Counted from the stretch's first letter, positions 1 to 10,353 are shown. The stretch: DNA of 35,450 nt from Synergistaceae bacterium (GCA_029267465.1 JAJUIT010000004.1:1-35450), one strand, 5' to 3'. A program made the numbers and translations. The notes: generated by a model from the sequence alone, not told the origin.

Positions 1-726
1 CCGCCGAGGGAGGTCGAGCGCTGGGCCTGCGAAAACGGGATCGTTCCCAGCCGCTACGAGAGAAGCATCGGAACGCTTGGCCTGGAGGGACAGGCGCGGC
101 TTTTGGGATCCACGGCCGCCGTTGTGGGATGCGGAGGGCTCGGGGGGCTCGTCGTGGACCTTATGGCCAGGGCGGGAGTCGGGCGCCTCGTCCTGGTGGA
201 CGGGGACACGTTTTCGGACCACAACCTGAACCGGCAGCTTCTGTGCGACGAATCGAACCTCGGCCAGTCCAAAGCAAAAATCGCGGCCGTTCGAGCATCC
301 GCCGTCAACGGGGCGGTCGAGACGAGGGTCGTGGAAGCTTTCCTGGATTCCCTCAACGCCGCCGAAATCCTTTCGGGGTGCGACGTGGCTGTGGACGCCC
401 TGGACAGCAACAGCGCCCGGAAGACCCTCCGGCGCGCCTGCCGTGAAGCCGGGATCCCCATGGTCCACGGGGCGATCGCGGGTTTCTGGGGGCAGGTCGG
501 GGTCTTCCTCCCGGAGGACGCGGCTCCCTGGGACGGGCCGGATGGAAGCCTCCCCGACCGGGGAATCGAGCTCGAAACGGGAAACCCGCCCTTCACTCCC
601 GCCTTCGTGGCTTCCCTTGAAGCGGCGGAGGCCGTCAAGATCCTGGCCGGTGTTTCCAAACCGTTACGGCACAGGCTCCTGTGGGTCGACCTGGACCGGG
701 GAGAGTTCCACAAGCTTCGTCTCTGA
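1..726 (+). CDS. ThiF/MoeB/HesA-family E1-like adenylyltransferase, 5' truncated by window edge
   Basis: Frame is open from base 1 (..RYERSIGTLGLEGQARLLGSTAAVVGCGGLGG..). GxGGLG nucleotide-binding loop, D-x-D (VLVDGDTFSDHNLNRQ) and NxxR/Q motifs of the ThiF fold. Confidence 0.85.
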   Translation, partial: PPREVERWACENGIVPSRYERSIGTLGLEGQARLLGSTAAVVGCGGLGGLVVDLMARAGVGRLVLVDGDTFSDHNLNRQLLCDESNLGQSKAKIAAVRASAVNGAVETRVVEAFLDSLNAAEILSGCDVAVDALDSNSARKTLRRACREAGIPMVHGAIAGFWGQVGVFLPEDAAPWDGPDGSLPDRGIELETGNPPFTPAFVASLEAAEAVKILAGVSKPLRHRLLWVDLDRGEFHKLRL

Positions 727-742
727 GGACGGTTCTCAACCT

Positions 743-798
743 TTGTAACACTCCTGTAACTTTCGCGTAAAACGCCCGTGATTTCCCGCCGGTATACT
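743..798 (+). promoter_or_regulatory. Candidate Pho box and -10 upstream of pstS
   Basis: 7-mers in 11-nt register: TTGTAAC(743) CTGTAAC(754) GCGTAAA(765) CCGTGAT(776), then 10 nt, then TATACT (793-798). Confidence 0.75.
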
Positions 799-836
799 CC
801 GATCGTCCAAACTCATCCTCCAAGGGGGAATCACGT

Positions 837-1652
837 GTGAAAAAGCTGAGCATCCTGTTTGTCGCGCTCTTCGTAGGGGTTCTTGCCGCCGGTGCGGCCT
901 TTGCCGGCAACCTGGTCGTGAACGGCTCCACCACGGTCCTTCCGATCTCCCAGTCCGCGGCAGAAGCCTTCATGGCGGAGAACAAGGACGTGAAGATCTC
1001 CGTTTCCGGCGGCGGCAGCGGCAACGGCATCAAGGCTCTCATCGACGGAACCTGCGACATCGCCAACTCCTCCCGTTTCATGAAGGATGCCGAGGCCAAG
1101 CTCGCCATCGAAAAGGGAGTCTACCCGGTGCCTTTTGCCGTCGCCATCGACGCCATCGTTCCGATCGTCAACCCCTCCAACCCCGTCAAGAACCTGACCA
1201 CGCAGCAGCTCCAGGAAATCTACACGGGCAAGATCACCAGCTGGAAACAGGTCGGCGGTGAAGACAAGCCGATCGTCGTGGTGGGACGGGACACCAGCTC
1301 GGGGACCTACGAGGTCTGGGAAGAAAAGATCCTGAAGAAGGAAAAGGTCACTCCGAAGGCTCAGGTTGTCGCCTCCTCCGGCGCCATGCTCCAGACGGTC
1401 TCCAGGAACAAGTACGCCATCGGCTACGACGGGCTCGGCTACGCCGACGACAAGTCCGTCAAGATGCTGACCGTCAACGGCGTCAAGGCCGATGCCAAGA
1501 CCGCCCGCAGCGGCAAGTACCCGGTTTCCCGCTACCTCTTCGTCTTCACCAAGGGCTGGCCGACGGGCGACGTCCTCGACTTCGTCAACTTCATGCAGAG
1601 CGATGAGGGACAGAAGATCGTCGTGAAGCAGGGCTTCGTCCCCCTGCGCTAA
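837..1652 (+). CDS. pstS: Phosphate ABC transporter substrate-binding protein PstS
   Basis: Signal peptide; NGSTTVLPISQSAAEAF, SGGGSGNGIKALIDGTCDIANSSR, GRDTSSGTYEVW motifs; followed by pstCAB-phoU. Confidence 0.95.
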   Translation: MKKLSILFVALFVGVLAAGAAFAGNLVVNGSTTVLPISQSAAEAFMAENKDVKISVSGGGSGNGIKALIDGTCDIANSSRFMKDAEAKLAIEKGVYPVPFAVAIDAIVPIVNPSNPVKNLTTQQLQEIYTGKITSWKQVGGEDKPIVVVGRDTSSGTYEVWEEKILKKEKVTPKAQVVASSGAMLQTVSRNKYAIGYDGLGYADDKSVKMLTVNGVKADAKTARSGKYPVSRYLFVFTKGWPTGDVLDFVNFMQSDEGQKIVVKQGFVPLR

Positions 1653-1708
1653 CACTTGGGACCAGGCCTGGGGAAGAAATCATCCTGGACAGGGAACCTG
1701 ACCGGGAA

Positions 1709-1735
1709 GCCCGCATCCAAAACAGGGGTGCGGGC
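1709..1735 (+). terminator. Intercistronic hairpin between pstS and pstC (attenuator or mRNA-stability element)
   Basis: GCCCGCA (1709-1715) pairs with TGCGGGC (1729-1735); no strong T-tract follows. Confidence 0.45.
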
Positions 1736-1767
1736 CCCGGCTTGGCCATGAAAGAGGGGATCCGGTC

Positions 1768-2649
1768 TTGAAGGAAGCGATGAAGGGAGACATCCTCCCG
1801 AGAAGGATCATTTCCGGCTTTGCCCTGACGGGGATGGCGATCATGATCTTCATCCTGTTTTTCCTGGTGAAGGAGAGCCTCCCCATCCTCAGGGAGACAT
1901 CTCTCCTTCAGATCCTTGGCGGGAAAGAATGGTACCCGACCTACGCCCCGCCGTCGTTCGGCATGCTTCCCCTGATCACGGGATCGGTCGCGGTGACGCT
2001 GCTTTCGGCCCTTCTCGCGATTCCCCTGAGCCTGGGGCTGGCGATTTTCCTCTCGGAGGCCTGCCCGCGCCTTCTTCGGGAGTTCTTCAAGCCCACCCTG
2101 GAAATCCTGGGGTTCCTTCCTTCCGTCGTCCTGGGCTTCATCGGGATGATGGTCCTCGCTCCCTGGCTGCAGGAACGTTTCGATCTCATGACGGGGCTGA
2201 ACCTTTTCAACGCCTCCGTCCTGATGGGCATCATGATCGTTCCGATCGTCGCCTCCATCGCGGAGGACAGCCTCTCCTCCGTTCCCGACGACCTTCGGGA
2301 CGCTTCCTACGCCATGGGAGCAACGAGGTGGGAAACCACGACCCGGGTTGTTTTTCCCGCCGCCCTGCCCGGAATCCTCGAGGCCTGCCTCCTGGGGGTC
2401 ATGCGGGCCGTGGGAGAAACGATGGTGGTCCTGATGGCCGCGGGAGGGTCCGCGGTGATCCCGAAATCCGTCTTCGACGCCGTCCGGCCCCTCACCTCCA
2501 CCATCGCCGCGGAGATGGGAGAAACCCCGGTGGGATCGGGACACTACCACGCCCTGTTTTTCGCGGGGCTGCTGCTGTTTCTCTTCACGTGGGCGATCAA
2601 CCTCTTCGCCGCCCGGATCGAAGCTCGCGGAAGGAGATGGCGCGAATGA
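1768..2649 (+). CDS. pstC: Phosphate ABC transporter permease PstC
   Basis: Multi-TM permease with EAA-like loop ([26 protein letters not shown]); position between pstS and pstA. Confidence 0.93.
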   Translation: MKEAMKGDILPRRIISGFALTGMAIMIFILFFLVKESLPILRETSLLQILGGKEWYPTYAPPSFGMLPLITGSVAVTLLSALLAIPLSLGLAIFLSEACPRLLREFFKPTLEILGFLPSVVLGFIGMMVLAPWLQERFDLMTGLNLFNASVLMGIMIVPIVASIAEDSLSSVPDDLRDASYAMGATRWETTTRVVFPAALPGILEACLLGVMRAVGETMVVLMAAGGSAVIPKSVFDAVRPLTSTIAAEMGETPVGSGHYHALFFAGLLLFLFTWAINLFAARIEARGRRWRE

Positions 2650-3500
2650 AATCCCGTTTTTTGAAGGACCGTCTCGCAACCGCCGTTCTTTGGAGCTGCA
2701 TGGGGGCTGTCCTCGTCATCCTGGGAGGGATCCTCGTGTTCCTCATCGTCCAGGGAGCGGGAGCCCTTTCCTGGGAGTTCTTCACCCAGCCGCCGCGCGA
2801 CTCCATGACGAAAGGCGGGATCCTGACCCCCCTGGTCGGAACGGTCCAGCTGGTGCTCGTGGCCATGGCTTTCGCGTTCCCGGTTGGCGTCTTGACCGCG
2901 GTCTACCTGAACGAGTATGCCTCCGGGGACCGGTTCACCAATATCCTTCGTCTCGCGGTCCGGAGCCTGGCAGGCGTGCCCAGTGTCGTCTTCGGGCTGT
3001 TCGGGCTGAGCTTCTTCGTGATTTTCCTCAAGTTCGGATCGAGCCTTCTCTCGGCTGGGCTCACCCTGGGATGCCTGGCCCTGCCCGTCATCGTCGGTGC
3101 GTCCGAGGCCGCCCTCAAGGCGGTGCCGCAGGACTACCGGGACGCCTCCTACGCCATGGGGGCCACCCGCTGGCAGACCATCCGCAAGGTCGTCCTGCCG
3201 GCCGCTTTCCCGGCGATCCTGACCGGCGGCATTCTGAGCATCGGCCGCGTTGCAGGCGAAACCGCCCCGATCATCTTTACCGGCGCCGCCTTTTTCACGC
3301 CCGACATCGCGAGAAGCCTCTTCAGCCAGGTCATGGCGCTTCCGTACCACGTGCTGATCCTGGCCACGGCCGGGACCAACATCGATGAGACGCGAGGCAT
3401 CCAGTACGGAACGATCCTCGTCCTGCTGCTGGTCGTCCTCGGAATCACGCTGACGGGCGTCATCTGGCGCGCGCGGCTGCGAATGCGTTCCTCCCGCTAG
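2646..3500 (+). CDS. pstA: Phosphate ABC transporter permease PstA
   Basis: ATG at 2646 preceded by AAGGAG and overlapping the pstC stop; [13 protein letters not shown] and [26 protein letters not shown] motifs. The ORF track extends it artificially to 1929. Confidence 0.93.
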   Translation: MKSRFLKDRLATAVLWSCMGAVLVILGGILVFLIVQGAGALSWEFFTQPPRDSMTKGGILTPLVGTVQLVLVAMAFAFPVGVLTAVYLNEYASGDRFTNILRLAVRSLAGVPSVVFGLFGLSFFVIFLKFGSSLLSAGLTLGCLALPVIVGASEAALKAVPQDYRDASYAMGATRWQTIRKVVLPAAFPAILTGGILSIGRVAGETAPIIFTGAAFFTPDIARSLFSQVMALPYHVLILATAGTNIDETRGIQYGTILVLLLVVLGITLTGVIWRARLRMRSSR

Positions 3501-3529
3501 CCTCGGGAAAAAGGAAAGGAGAACCCACG

Positions 3530-4288
3530 GTGTCCAGGATGAAATTCCAGATTTCCAACCTGAATCTGTATTACGGGCCAACCCAGGCGTTGAAGGACGT
3601 GTCGATCGACCTGCCCGAAAGCTCCGTAACCGCCTTCATCGGCCCATCGGGCTGCGGGAAAAGCACGTTTCTGCGCTGTCTGAACCGGATGAACGATTTC
3701 ATCCCGCGGTGCCGCGTGGACGGTCGGGTCCTTCTCGACGGAACCGACATTTACGCCCCGGGCACCGATGTCATCTCTCTCCGCAGGAGGGTGGGGATGG
3801 TTTTCCAGAAGCCGAACCCGTTCCCCACCTCCATCTTCGACAACGTCGCCTACGGTCCCCGGCTCCACGGGGTCACGGACCGGAGCACCCTGGAGGGGAT
3901 CGTCCGGCAGAGCCTGGAGGGGGCAGCCCTGTGGGATGAAGTCCGGGACAAGCTCTCTTCCCCCGCTCTCTCCCTTTCCGGAGGGCAGCAGCAGCGCCTC
4001 TGCATCGCCCGGGCGATCGCCGTCCAGCCGGAGGTCCTCCTCATGGACGAACCCACCAGCGCCCTGGATCCCATGTCCACGGCGCGAATCGAAGAACTCG
4101 TCAGGGAATTGAAAACGAAGTACACTGTCATCATCGTTACGCACAACATGCAGCAGGCTGCCCGCATTTCCGATCTCACCGCCTTTTTCCTCCTGGGCGA
4201 GATGGTGGAGGCGGGACCGACCCAGGACATCTTCACCTCTCCTGCCGACCGAAGAACGGAAGACTACATCACCGGACGGTTCGGATAG
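3530..4288 (+). CDS. pstB: Phosphate ABC transporter ATP-binding protein PstB
   Basis: Walker [10 protein letters not shown], signature LSGGQQQR, Walker [13 protein letters not shown]; PstB-like N-terminus. Confidence 0.96.
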   Translation: MSRMKFQISNLNLYYGPTQALKDVSIDLPESSVTAFIGPSGCGKSTFLRCLNRMNDFIPRCRVDGRVLLDGTDIYAPGTDVISLRRRVGMVFQKPNPFPTSIFDNVAYGPRLHGVTDRSTLEGIVRQSLEGAALWDEVRDKLSSPALSLSGGQQQRLCIARAIAVQPEVLLMDEPTSALDPMSTARIEELVRELKTKYTVIIVTHNMQQAARISDLTAFFLLGEMVEAGPTQDIFTSPADRRTEDYITGRFG

Positions 4289-4316
4289 GCAAGAACGGAG
4301 AAAGGGAGACCAGACC

Positions 4317-5006
4317 ATGACTGAACTCAACGTGAGAAAGACCCAGGACGAGGCCCTCGACCGCATCCGGGAACAGCTTCTCAAGCTCGGCAACCTGGCC
4401 CAGGATGCCATCCGGAAAGCCGTGTGGGCGCTCGAGAAGCAGGACGAGACCCTTTCGAGGGAAGTCCTGGAAGGGGACGACGTCCTCGATGCCCTGGCTT
4501 CCGAAATCGAAGAGGGATGCCTGCTTTTCACTGCACGTTTCCAGCCGGTTGCCCAGGACCTGCGGACCATTTCGGCGATCAACCGGATGGCCATCGACCT
4601 GGAGCGGATCGGGGACCTCGGGGTCAGCATCGCCAAGATCACCCGCTTTTTCTTCGGCAAGACCCTCATCAAGCCCCTGATCGACATCCCCCGAATGGCC
4701 GCGATCGTCGAGGAAATGATCGACGGGACGCTCCGCGCTTTCATCAACCGGGACGTCGAGGAAGCGAAACGGGTCTGCGCGATGGACGACATGCTCGACG
4801 ACCTGGACCGGCAGATCTTCAACGAGCTGCTCCTGCTGATGATCGAGAATCCCCGGGTGATCGAACAGGCCACCCAGCTCGTCCTGGTTTCCAGGGCCCT
4901 GGAACGGGCCGGCGACCACACGACGAACCTCGCCGAAAAGACGATCTACATGGTGACCGGGAAGCACGTGAAAGCCAGCGATTTTCGAAGGAAACGGGAG
5001 GAATAG
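4317..5006 (+). CDS. phoU: Phosphate transport system regulator PhoU
   Basis: PhoU repeats (ExARDIA-like: RTISAINRMAIDLERIGDLGVSIAK; ALERAGDHTTNLAEKTIYMVTG); operon position. Confidence 0.94.
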   Translation: MTELNVRKTQDEALDRIREQLLKLGNLAQDAIRKAVWALEKQDETLSREVLEGDDVLDALASEIEEGCLLFTARFQPVAQDLRTISAINRMAIDLERIGDLGVSIAKITRFFFGKTLIKPLIDIPRMAAIVEEMIDGTLRAFINRDVEEAKRVCAMDDMLDDLDRQIFNELLLLMIENPRVIEQATQLVLVSRALERAGDHTTNLAEKTIYMVTGKHVKASDFRRKREE

Positions 5007-5009
5007 CTC

Positions 5010-5726
5010 TTGGCGGGCGAGCGTATCCTGGTTGTCGACGACGAACTCGCGATCTCCGAATTGATCTCCGAGGCCCTCAAGCGGCAGGGGTACCGCATCG
5101 ACACGGCTTCCGACGGCGATACCGCCCTGGAAAAAGCGGAAACCACCCTGCCCGATCTCATCCTGCTGGACCTCATGCTGCCCAAGCTGGACGGCTGGGA
5201 GGTCTGCCGCAGGCTCAAGAACCAGGCCTCGACACGGCGCATCCCCATCATGATGCTCACCGCCCGCCGGGACGAGCGGGAAGTCATCGCGGGCCTGGAA
5301 ATCGGGGCAGACGACTACCTGAAAAAGCCCTTCTCCCTGGGGGAGCTGGTCGCCCGGGTCAAGGCCCTGCTGCGGAGGAGCGCTCCCGATCAGGCCTCGG
5401 AGAAGGGAGTCCAGATCGGTCCCCTGAAGGTCGATTTTGTCCGGGAAGAAGCGTTCCTTTCCGGGAACCTCCTTTCCCTGTCCCCGACAGAATACCGCCT
5501 GCTGGAAACCCTGGCCCGCCACCCCGGGCGAATGGTGAGCCGCGACGAGCTTTTGGCCAAGGTCTGGGGGTACGTGGTGGGCGACACCCGGACGGTGGAC
5601 GTCCACGTGTTCAGGCTGCGCAGGAAGATCGAGGCCGACCCCGAAAACCCGAGGCTGCTACACACCGTCCGGGGGCGGGGGTTCCGGCTGGACTGGGAGG
5701 AAAACCATGAAGACCCTGCGAGGTAG
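5010..5726 (+). CDS. phoB: OmpR/PhoB-family response regulator
   Basis: Receiver domain (VDDE, LLDLMLP, LTAR, KPF) plus winged helix (SPTEYRLLETLARHPGRMVSRDELLAKVWGY); adjacent to phoU and phoR. Confidence 0.9.
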   Translation: MAGERILVVDDELAISELISEALKRQGYRIDTASDGDTALEKAETTLPDLILLDLMLPKLDGWEVCRRLKNQASTRRIPIMMLTARRDEREVIAGLEIGADDYLKKPFSLGELVARVKALLRRSAPDQASEKGVQIGPLKVDFVREEAFLSGNLLSLSPTEYRLLETLARHPGRMVSRDELLAKVWGYVVGDTRTVDVHVFRLRRKIEADPENPRLLHTVRGRGFRLDWEENHEDPAR

Positions 5727-7449
5727 GATGTTCGCCCTCGTGGCGGCGACGATCCTGCTGGCCCTTGCCCTGGGACTCACCTTCGTCACGGACGTTCTTC
5801 GGGACCGGCTCAAGGAACAGGCCAACCGGGAGCTTTCCATCCAGACGGCCGCCTTGACGGAGGTCATCCAGACCCAGGGCCTGGAAGCGGTTTCGGCAAA
5901 CCTGGACGAATGGCACCGCCTCCTCGGGGGACGCATCACCATCATCAGCGAAAACGGGCGGGTCCTCCTGGACAGCCTGACGGACGCGGAAAGCCTGGAA
6001 AGCCACGGCCGAAGGCCGGAGGTCAAGGCTGCCCTCGAAGAAGGGCAAGGGCAGGATATCCGCTTCAGCCGAAGCATCGGCACGAACATGATGTACCTGG
6101 CCCGGAGGGCCAAAACCCCCGACGGCCAAGATCTGATCGTGCGGACAGCCTACCCCCTCTCCTACCTTGAGGGGATCGTTTCCGCCGCCCGGAACCGGCT
6201 CATGATGGGGCTTTTCCTCGCGGCCGCGGTGGCCGTGGCCATCGGAACGCTTTTCCTGCGGGGGATCACCCGCCCCTTATCACGGCTGACGGAAGCCGCC
6301 ATCCGCCTTGAACGGGGGGACCCGGCGGTCTTCCCGATGGACGGGACCGAGGAGGTCCGCACCCTTTCCCGGGCCCTCCAGAGAATGGCCGACCGCCTGC
6401 AATCCTCCATGGAGGAAACCCTGAAGGAAAAAACGACCCTTCGAGCGCTCCTTGAATCCCTTCCGGTCGCTGTCCTGGTCGTCGACAGCCGCGGAAGCGT
6501 CGCCTACGCGAACCAGGCCCTGGGAACGTTTCTGAGGGAGAAACCCGAGAAAATCGAGGGGCTTCCTGTCCAGGGCATCCTCAAGGCCCCGGAGCTCACC
6601 GGGCTCATCGAAAGGGCCCGGGCCGGGCAGGCCAGCCAGGTTTCCTTCATCCTCCGCGAGAAGGAGGAACGCTTCATCAACGCCCAGGCCGCGCCGACTC
6701 CCTACGGAACGGTGGCGGTGCTGGCCGACCTGACGGAACGCCATCGAATGGAAGAGGCCAAGAGCGCCTTTGTGGCCGATGCCAGCCATGAACTGCAAAC
6801 CCCCCTTACGGTCATCCGGGCGGCAACCGAGCTGCTGGCGGACGACTCCCTTTCGGAGGAGGAGCGGCACCGTTTCCTGCAGAGGATCATCGAACAGCAG
6901 GAACGGATGACCGGTCTGGTCGAAGACCTGCTTCTCCTTTCCAGGCTGGAGTCCGGGGTGCCCGTGGAACGGTCGGAAAACGTGGACCTTTCGGCGCTTG
7001 TGTCGTCGCTGGTCGAAGGAGCCCGCCTGGCACCGGAGGCCGAGAAGCTGCAGTGGGAGGTTTCCCTCCCCCCGAAAGCGGAGGCCAAGGCCCGCCAGGA
7101 AGAGTTGCGGAGGGCCTTCGGCAACCTGATCGACAACGCCGTCAAGTACACCCTCAGGCGTTTCGGGGAAGGGATCGGAGGGGTCATCCGGATTTCGCTC
7201 GAACGGAAAGAGAATGGGTGGCTTTTCTCCATCCAGGACAACGGCGTGGGGATCCATCCCTCCATGCTTGACCGGATTTTCGAGCGGTTCCAGCGGGCCG
7301 AAGCGCATCGAAGCCGGAACCACGACGAAAAAGGGGGCTACGGGCTGGGCCTTTCCATCGCCAAGCGGGTGGCCGAAAGCCACAAGGGCTGGATCCGCGT
7401 GGAGTCCCCCGGCGAGGGAGCCAAGTTCCTGCTCTGGCTCCCCGCCTAG
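5707..7449 (+). CDS. phoR: PhoR-like sensor histidine kinase (two TM, HAMP, PAS, HisKA, HATPase)
   Basis: H-box ADASHELQTPLTVI, N-box NLIDNAVKYT, G boxes DNGVGIHPSMLDRIFERF and GYGLGLSIAKRVAESHKG; overlaps the phoB end. Confidence 0.9.
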   Translation: MKTLRGRMFALVAATILLALALGLTFVTDVLRDRLKEQANRELSIQTAALTEVIQTQGLEAVSANLDEWHRLLGGRITIISENGRVLLDSLTDAESLESHGRRPEVKAALEEGQGQDIRFSRSIGTNMMYLARRAKTPDGQDLIVRTAYPLSYLEGIVSAARNRLMMGLFLAAAVAVAIGTLFLRGITRPLSRLTEAAIRLERGDPAVFPMDGTEEVRTLSRALQRMADRLQSSMEETLKEKTTLRALLESLPVAVLVVDSRGSVAYANQALGTFLREKPEKIEGLPVQGILKAPELTGLIERARAGQASQVSFILREKEERFINAQAAPTPYGTVAVLADLTERHRMEEAKSAFVADASHELQTPLTVIRAATELLADDSLSEEERHRFLQRIIEQQERMTGLVEDLLLLSRLESGVPVERSENVDLSALVSSLVEGARLAPEAEKLQWEVSLPPKAEAKARQEELRRAFGNLIDNAVKYTLRRFGEGIGGVIRISLERKENGWLFSIQDNGVGIHPSMLDRIFERFQRAEAHRSRNHDEKGGYGLGLSIAKRVAESHKGWIRVESPGEGAKFLLWLPA

Positions 7450-7472
7450 AAAACGGTCCTGGAGGCCGAACC

Positions 7473-8141
7473 TTGCTGCGCGTGAAATTCAAAACCCGGC
7501 CGGCGGCAGCCCTGCTGACGGCCGGGTTCTTCCTTTTCGCGGCCGGAGCCGGATGGGCCATTGGCTCTTTCGACCCGGCGGTTTTAGACTCCCTGGGAAA
7601 AATGGGATGCTCGCCAAGCGACCTGCTTGCCTGGGGCGAAGAGGTTCCCGGCTCCTGTCTGTTCACGGTCTGGGCCTGGCCGGCCGCCCGGCAGAGGGAA
7701 GCCGCGGCCCTGGCGCTCCACATCCGGTCCGTGAACCCTCGGTTGACTCCCCGGGCCTCCTGGAGGATGGCCGGAGCCTTCGTCGTCGCTTCCGTGCGCT
7801 TCGGGCTCCCTCTCGACCTGGCCGTCGCGGTGGCTCGTGCCGAGAGCGGATTCAACCCTGCCGCGAAAAGCCGTGCGGGAGCGACCGGCGTGATGCAGGT
7901 AAGGCCGGACGTCCACCGCGATCTTTTGGCTTTCCGCTTCGGGGCCCCGGAGGCCTGGAGCCTCGTGGACCCGGAGAAGGCCGTTCTGGCCGGGTGTTTC
8001 CTCCTGGCCGGCTACCTGAGGGAGGAAGGAACAGTGGAAAGGGCCCTGTCGAGATACCTGGGCAGCTTCGACGCTTCGTACCAGGACCGAGTACGGCAAT
8101 ACCGCAGGGAGGTTCAGCTCAACATAAACAGTTCCCCTTGA
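7473..8141 (+). CDS. Secreted SLT-type lytic transglycosylase domain protein
   Basis: Signal peptide; AVAVARAESGFNPAAKSRAGATGVMQVRP (ES..NP.A.S..GA.G.MQ). Confidence 0.8.
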   Translation: MLRVKFKTRPAAALLTAGFFLFAAGAGWAIGSFDPAVLDSLGKMGCSPSDLLAWGEEVPGSCLFTVWAWPAARQREAAALALHIRSVNPRLTPRASWRMAGAFVVASVRFGLPLDLAVAVARAESGFNPAAKSRAGATGVMQVRPDVHRDLLAFRFGAPEAWSLVDPEKAVLAGCFLLAGYLREEGTVERALSRYLGSFDASYQDRVRQYRREVQLNINSSP

Positions 8142-8232
8142 GGTTCCACCCCCCTTGCCCCAGGGTCTTTTTAATATCCTAAAGTTTGCCTTTTAAAAAA
8201 AGACGCCAAACTGTACATAAGCAAATCTCCTA

Positions 8233-8261
8233 TAGACAACTTTTTCCCGTGTGGATACAAT
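8233..8261 (+). promoter_or_regulatory. Candidate sigma70-type promoter upstream of the GT8 gene
   Basis: TAGACA (8233-8238), 17-nt spacer, TACAAT (8256-8261), inside an AT-rich intergenic stretch. Confidence 0.45.
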
Positions 8262-8306
8262 ACTTATGCGAATCAATTAAATACATCTCATGTTTATCAA
8301 TGAGGA

Positions 8307-9366
8307 ATGGTTTGCTTGCCTACTCTTTCGGCCCCAACCCAAATCCCGCACGGGAGTCTTGCGCAGACAACACGGAATCGCTGCGGGGATGCAGCTGACC
8401 TGGAAACCGCAGAGGGAATTCACATCCTTTTTTGCGCGGATGAGCACTATGCTGCCCACTTGGGAACGGCGATCTCCTCGATCCTTGCCAATGCCGCCCC
8501 AACGGATCGGTTGCATTTTCACGTGCTCTCCGACGGACTCTCACCCGAGACGGAACGGAAACTTAAGGCAACGGTAGAGGGAGAAACCAGTTCGATCCGG
8601 TTCCTCCAGTCCGATCCAGACCTGAGAGAATATGCCCTGGCCGTGTCTCTGGAATCAAAAATTCACGACCTGCCAAAACTGAGCTACTACCGCCTGAGGA
8701 TGGGCTCCCTCTTCCCTGAACTGCGCCGCCTTCTCTACCTCGACTGTGACTTGATTGTGCGCGGAAGCCTGTCTCCCTTGTGGAACACCCCCTCTCCTTG
8801 GAAACACACTAGCCGCGGTCGAGGACCAGGGGAGGGAGGCCTTAATGGATAGCGAAAAGCGAACGCTGGGAGTCCAGCGGTATTTCAATTCGGGGGTGCT
8901 CCTCGTTGACCTGGATGCCTGGCGAAGCCGCGAAACGGAAGATCGACTCCGCGAATTCGGGGAAAAGCGCCGTGACATCCCGAGACTCTGGCACGACCAG
9001 ACGATTTTGAACGCCGTCCTCGGAAACGAAATCCTGTTCCTTCCGGTTGAGTGGAACCTCATGGTGCATTGCCTGCAAGAAGGACGACGAGGCCAGCCGG
9101 AAGCTGCACGGGCCTCAGTGGCCCACTTCACAGGAAACGCGAAACCCTGGCGCTACAATCCGCATGCCCTTCCCTTCTCCGAAGAATATTGGAGATACAG
9201 AAGCACGACTCCCTGGGGAAAGGATTTTCCCTTCAATTCTCTAAAACGGCAATTCCTTTGGGAAAAGATCCGCCTTGCCTGGAGACACCCGAGGGATTTC
9301 CTGCAATCCCTTATCGGGCTTGAAGCCCCATGGGAACCCGCCATCCCGAAAGGACTGGAACCCTAA
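8307..9366 (+). pseudogene. Family 8 glycosyltransferase (LPS glucosyl/galactosyltransferase type), split by a frameshift
   Basis: N-terminal half in the 8307 frame (IHILFCADEHYAAHLGTAISSILAN...LLYLDCDLIVRGSLSPLWNT); C-terminal half in the 8755 frame (PLLGNTLAAVEDQG...RYFNSGVLLVDLDAWR...HDQTILNAVL). The junction lies in ACACCCCCTC near 8785-8795. True start codon uncertain. Confidence 0.8.
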
Positions 9367-10353
9367 ATGAAACACAGGGAAAGGATATCCGTAATCATTC
9401 CCATGTTCAACGCGGCATCGACGATCGGGGTCCCGCTCGAATCCCTTGCCCGACAGGATTTCTGCCCCGAAGAGATCGAAGTCGTCCTGGTGGACGATGG
9501 TTCTACCGACAACACGGTCCAGGTTGCCCGAAGCTTCCTGGAGCGGGTCCGGTTCAGCTGGAAAATCATGGAAGCCAACCACCAAGGGGTCAGTTGCGCG
9601 CGAAACGTCGGGATTGAAAACGCAGCGGGAGAATATGTCTTTTTCCTCGATGCCGATGATGAACTGCCGCCGGATTTCCTCTCAACGGTTTTCTCCTCCA
9701 TGGAGAGGAAAAGCGCGGATCTGGCGTGGATCTGGAAGGTTTTTCACGAAAAAGAGCTCCGCAAACTGGCAAGGCACCCGATCTCCAAGACAGAAGACGG
9801 CCCCTCCTGCCTCCTGGCTTACCTGAAAAAACCCTGGAATGCCCAGGTATTCGTTCGCCGCTCGCTGCTGGACGAGTGCGGAATCCGTTATTGCCCAGGT
9901 CTGAAATATGCTGAGGATGTCGATTTCTTCGTGCGGCTTCTTTTCAAAGCCCAGAGGGTTCATGTGGAAACCGCAACCTGTTACCTCTACCGCAGGAATC
10001 CGCACCAGGTGACTCGAACGATCAACCGAATTAAAGCCCGGGAAGCGGCGGACCGGACGTTTCACCAGCTATCATGCTTTCTGGAGGCCCAGAACGCCCC
10101 ATTTGAAATTATCGCCGAGATGAAACGCTTCGAGGCAAGGTCGCGGCTCAACCTTCTCAGGGAACTATGGAAAAACAGGCTTTTAAGCAAGTTCTTTGGG
10201 CTGATGGAGAGCGCAGAAACGAAGGAAATCCTTACACGTTCTCAAAAAGGGTTTCTTTCGCCAAAATGGATTTTCAGAGCCTGGTTTCTAGAGACCGTCT
10301 TTTTCCTGGTAAAGCGATTCCCTCAATTTTTCCAAAACAAACCTTCTCGTTAA
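9367..10353 (+). CDS. Family 2 glycosyltransferase
   Basis: ISVIIPMFNAASTIGVPLESLARQ, VLVDDGSTDNT, GVSCARNVGIENAAGEYVFFLDADDELP. Confidence 0.92.
   Translation: MKHRERISVIIPMFNAASTIGVPLESLARQDFCPEEIEVVLVDDGSTDNTVQVARSFLERVRFSWKIMEANHQGVSCARNVGIENAAGEYVFFLDADDELPPDFLSTVFSSMERKSADLAWIWKVFHEKELRKLARHPISKTEDGPSCLLAYLKKPWNAQVFVRRSLLDECGIRYCPGLKYAEDVDFFVRLLFKAQRVHVETATCYLYRRNPHQVTRTINRIKAREAADRTFHQLSCFLEAQNAPFEIIAEMKRFEARSRLNLLRELWKNRLLSKFFGLMESAETKEILTRSQKGFLSPKWIFRAWFLETVFFLVKRFPQFFQNKPSR

Noticed and set aside
8785-8800. Programmed frameshifting as the explanation for the split GT8 gene
   Set aside because: No convincing slippery heptamer plus downstream structure was identified; a simple indel in the C-run explains it, so it is reported only as a frameshift.
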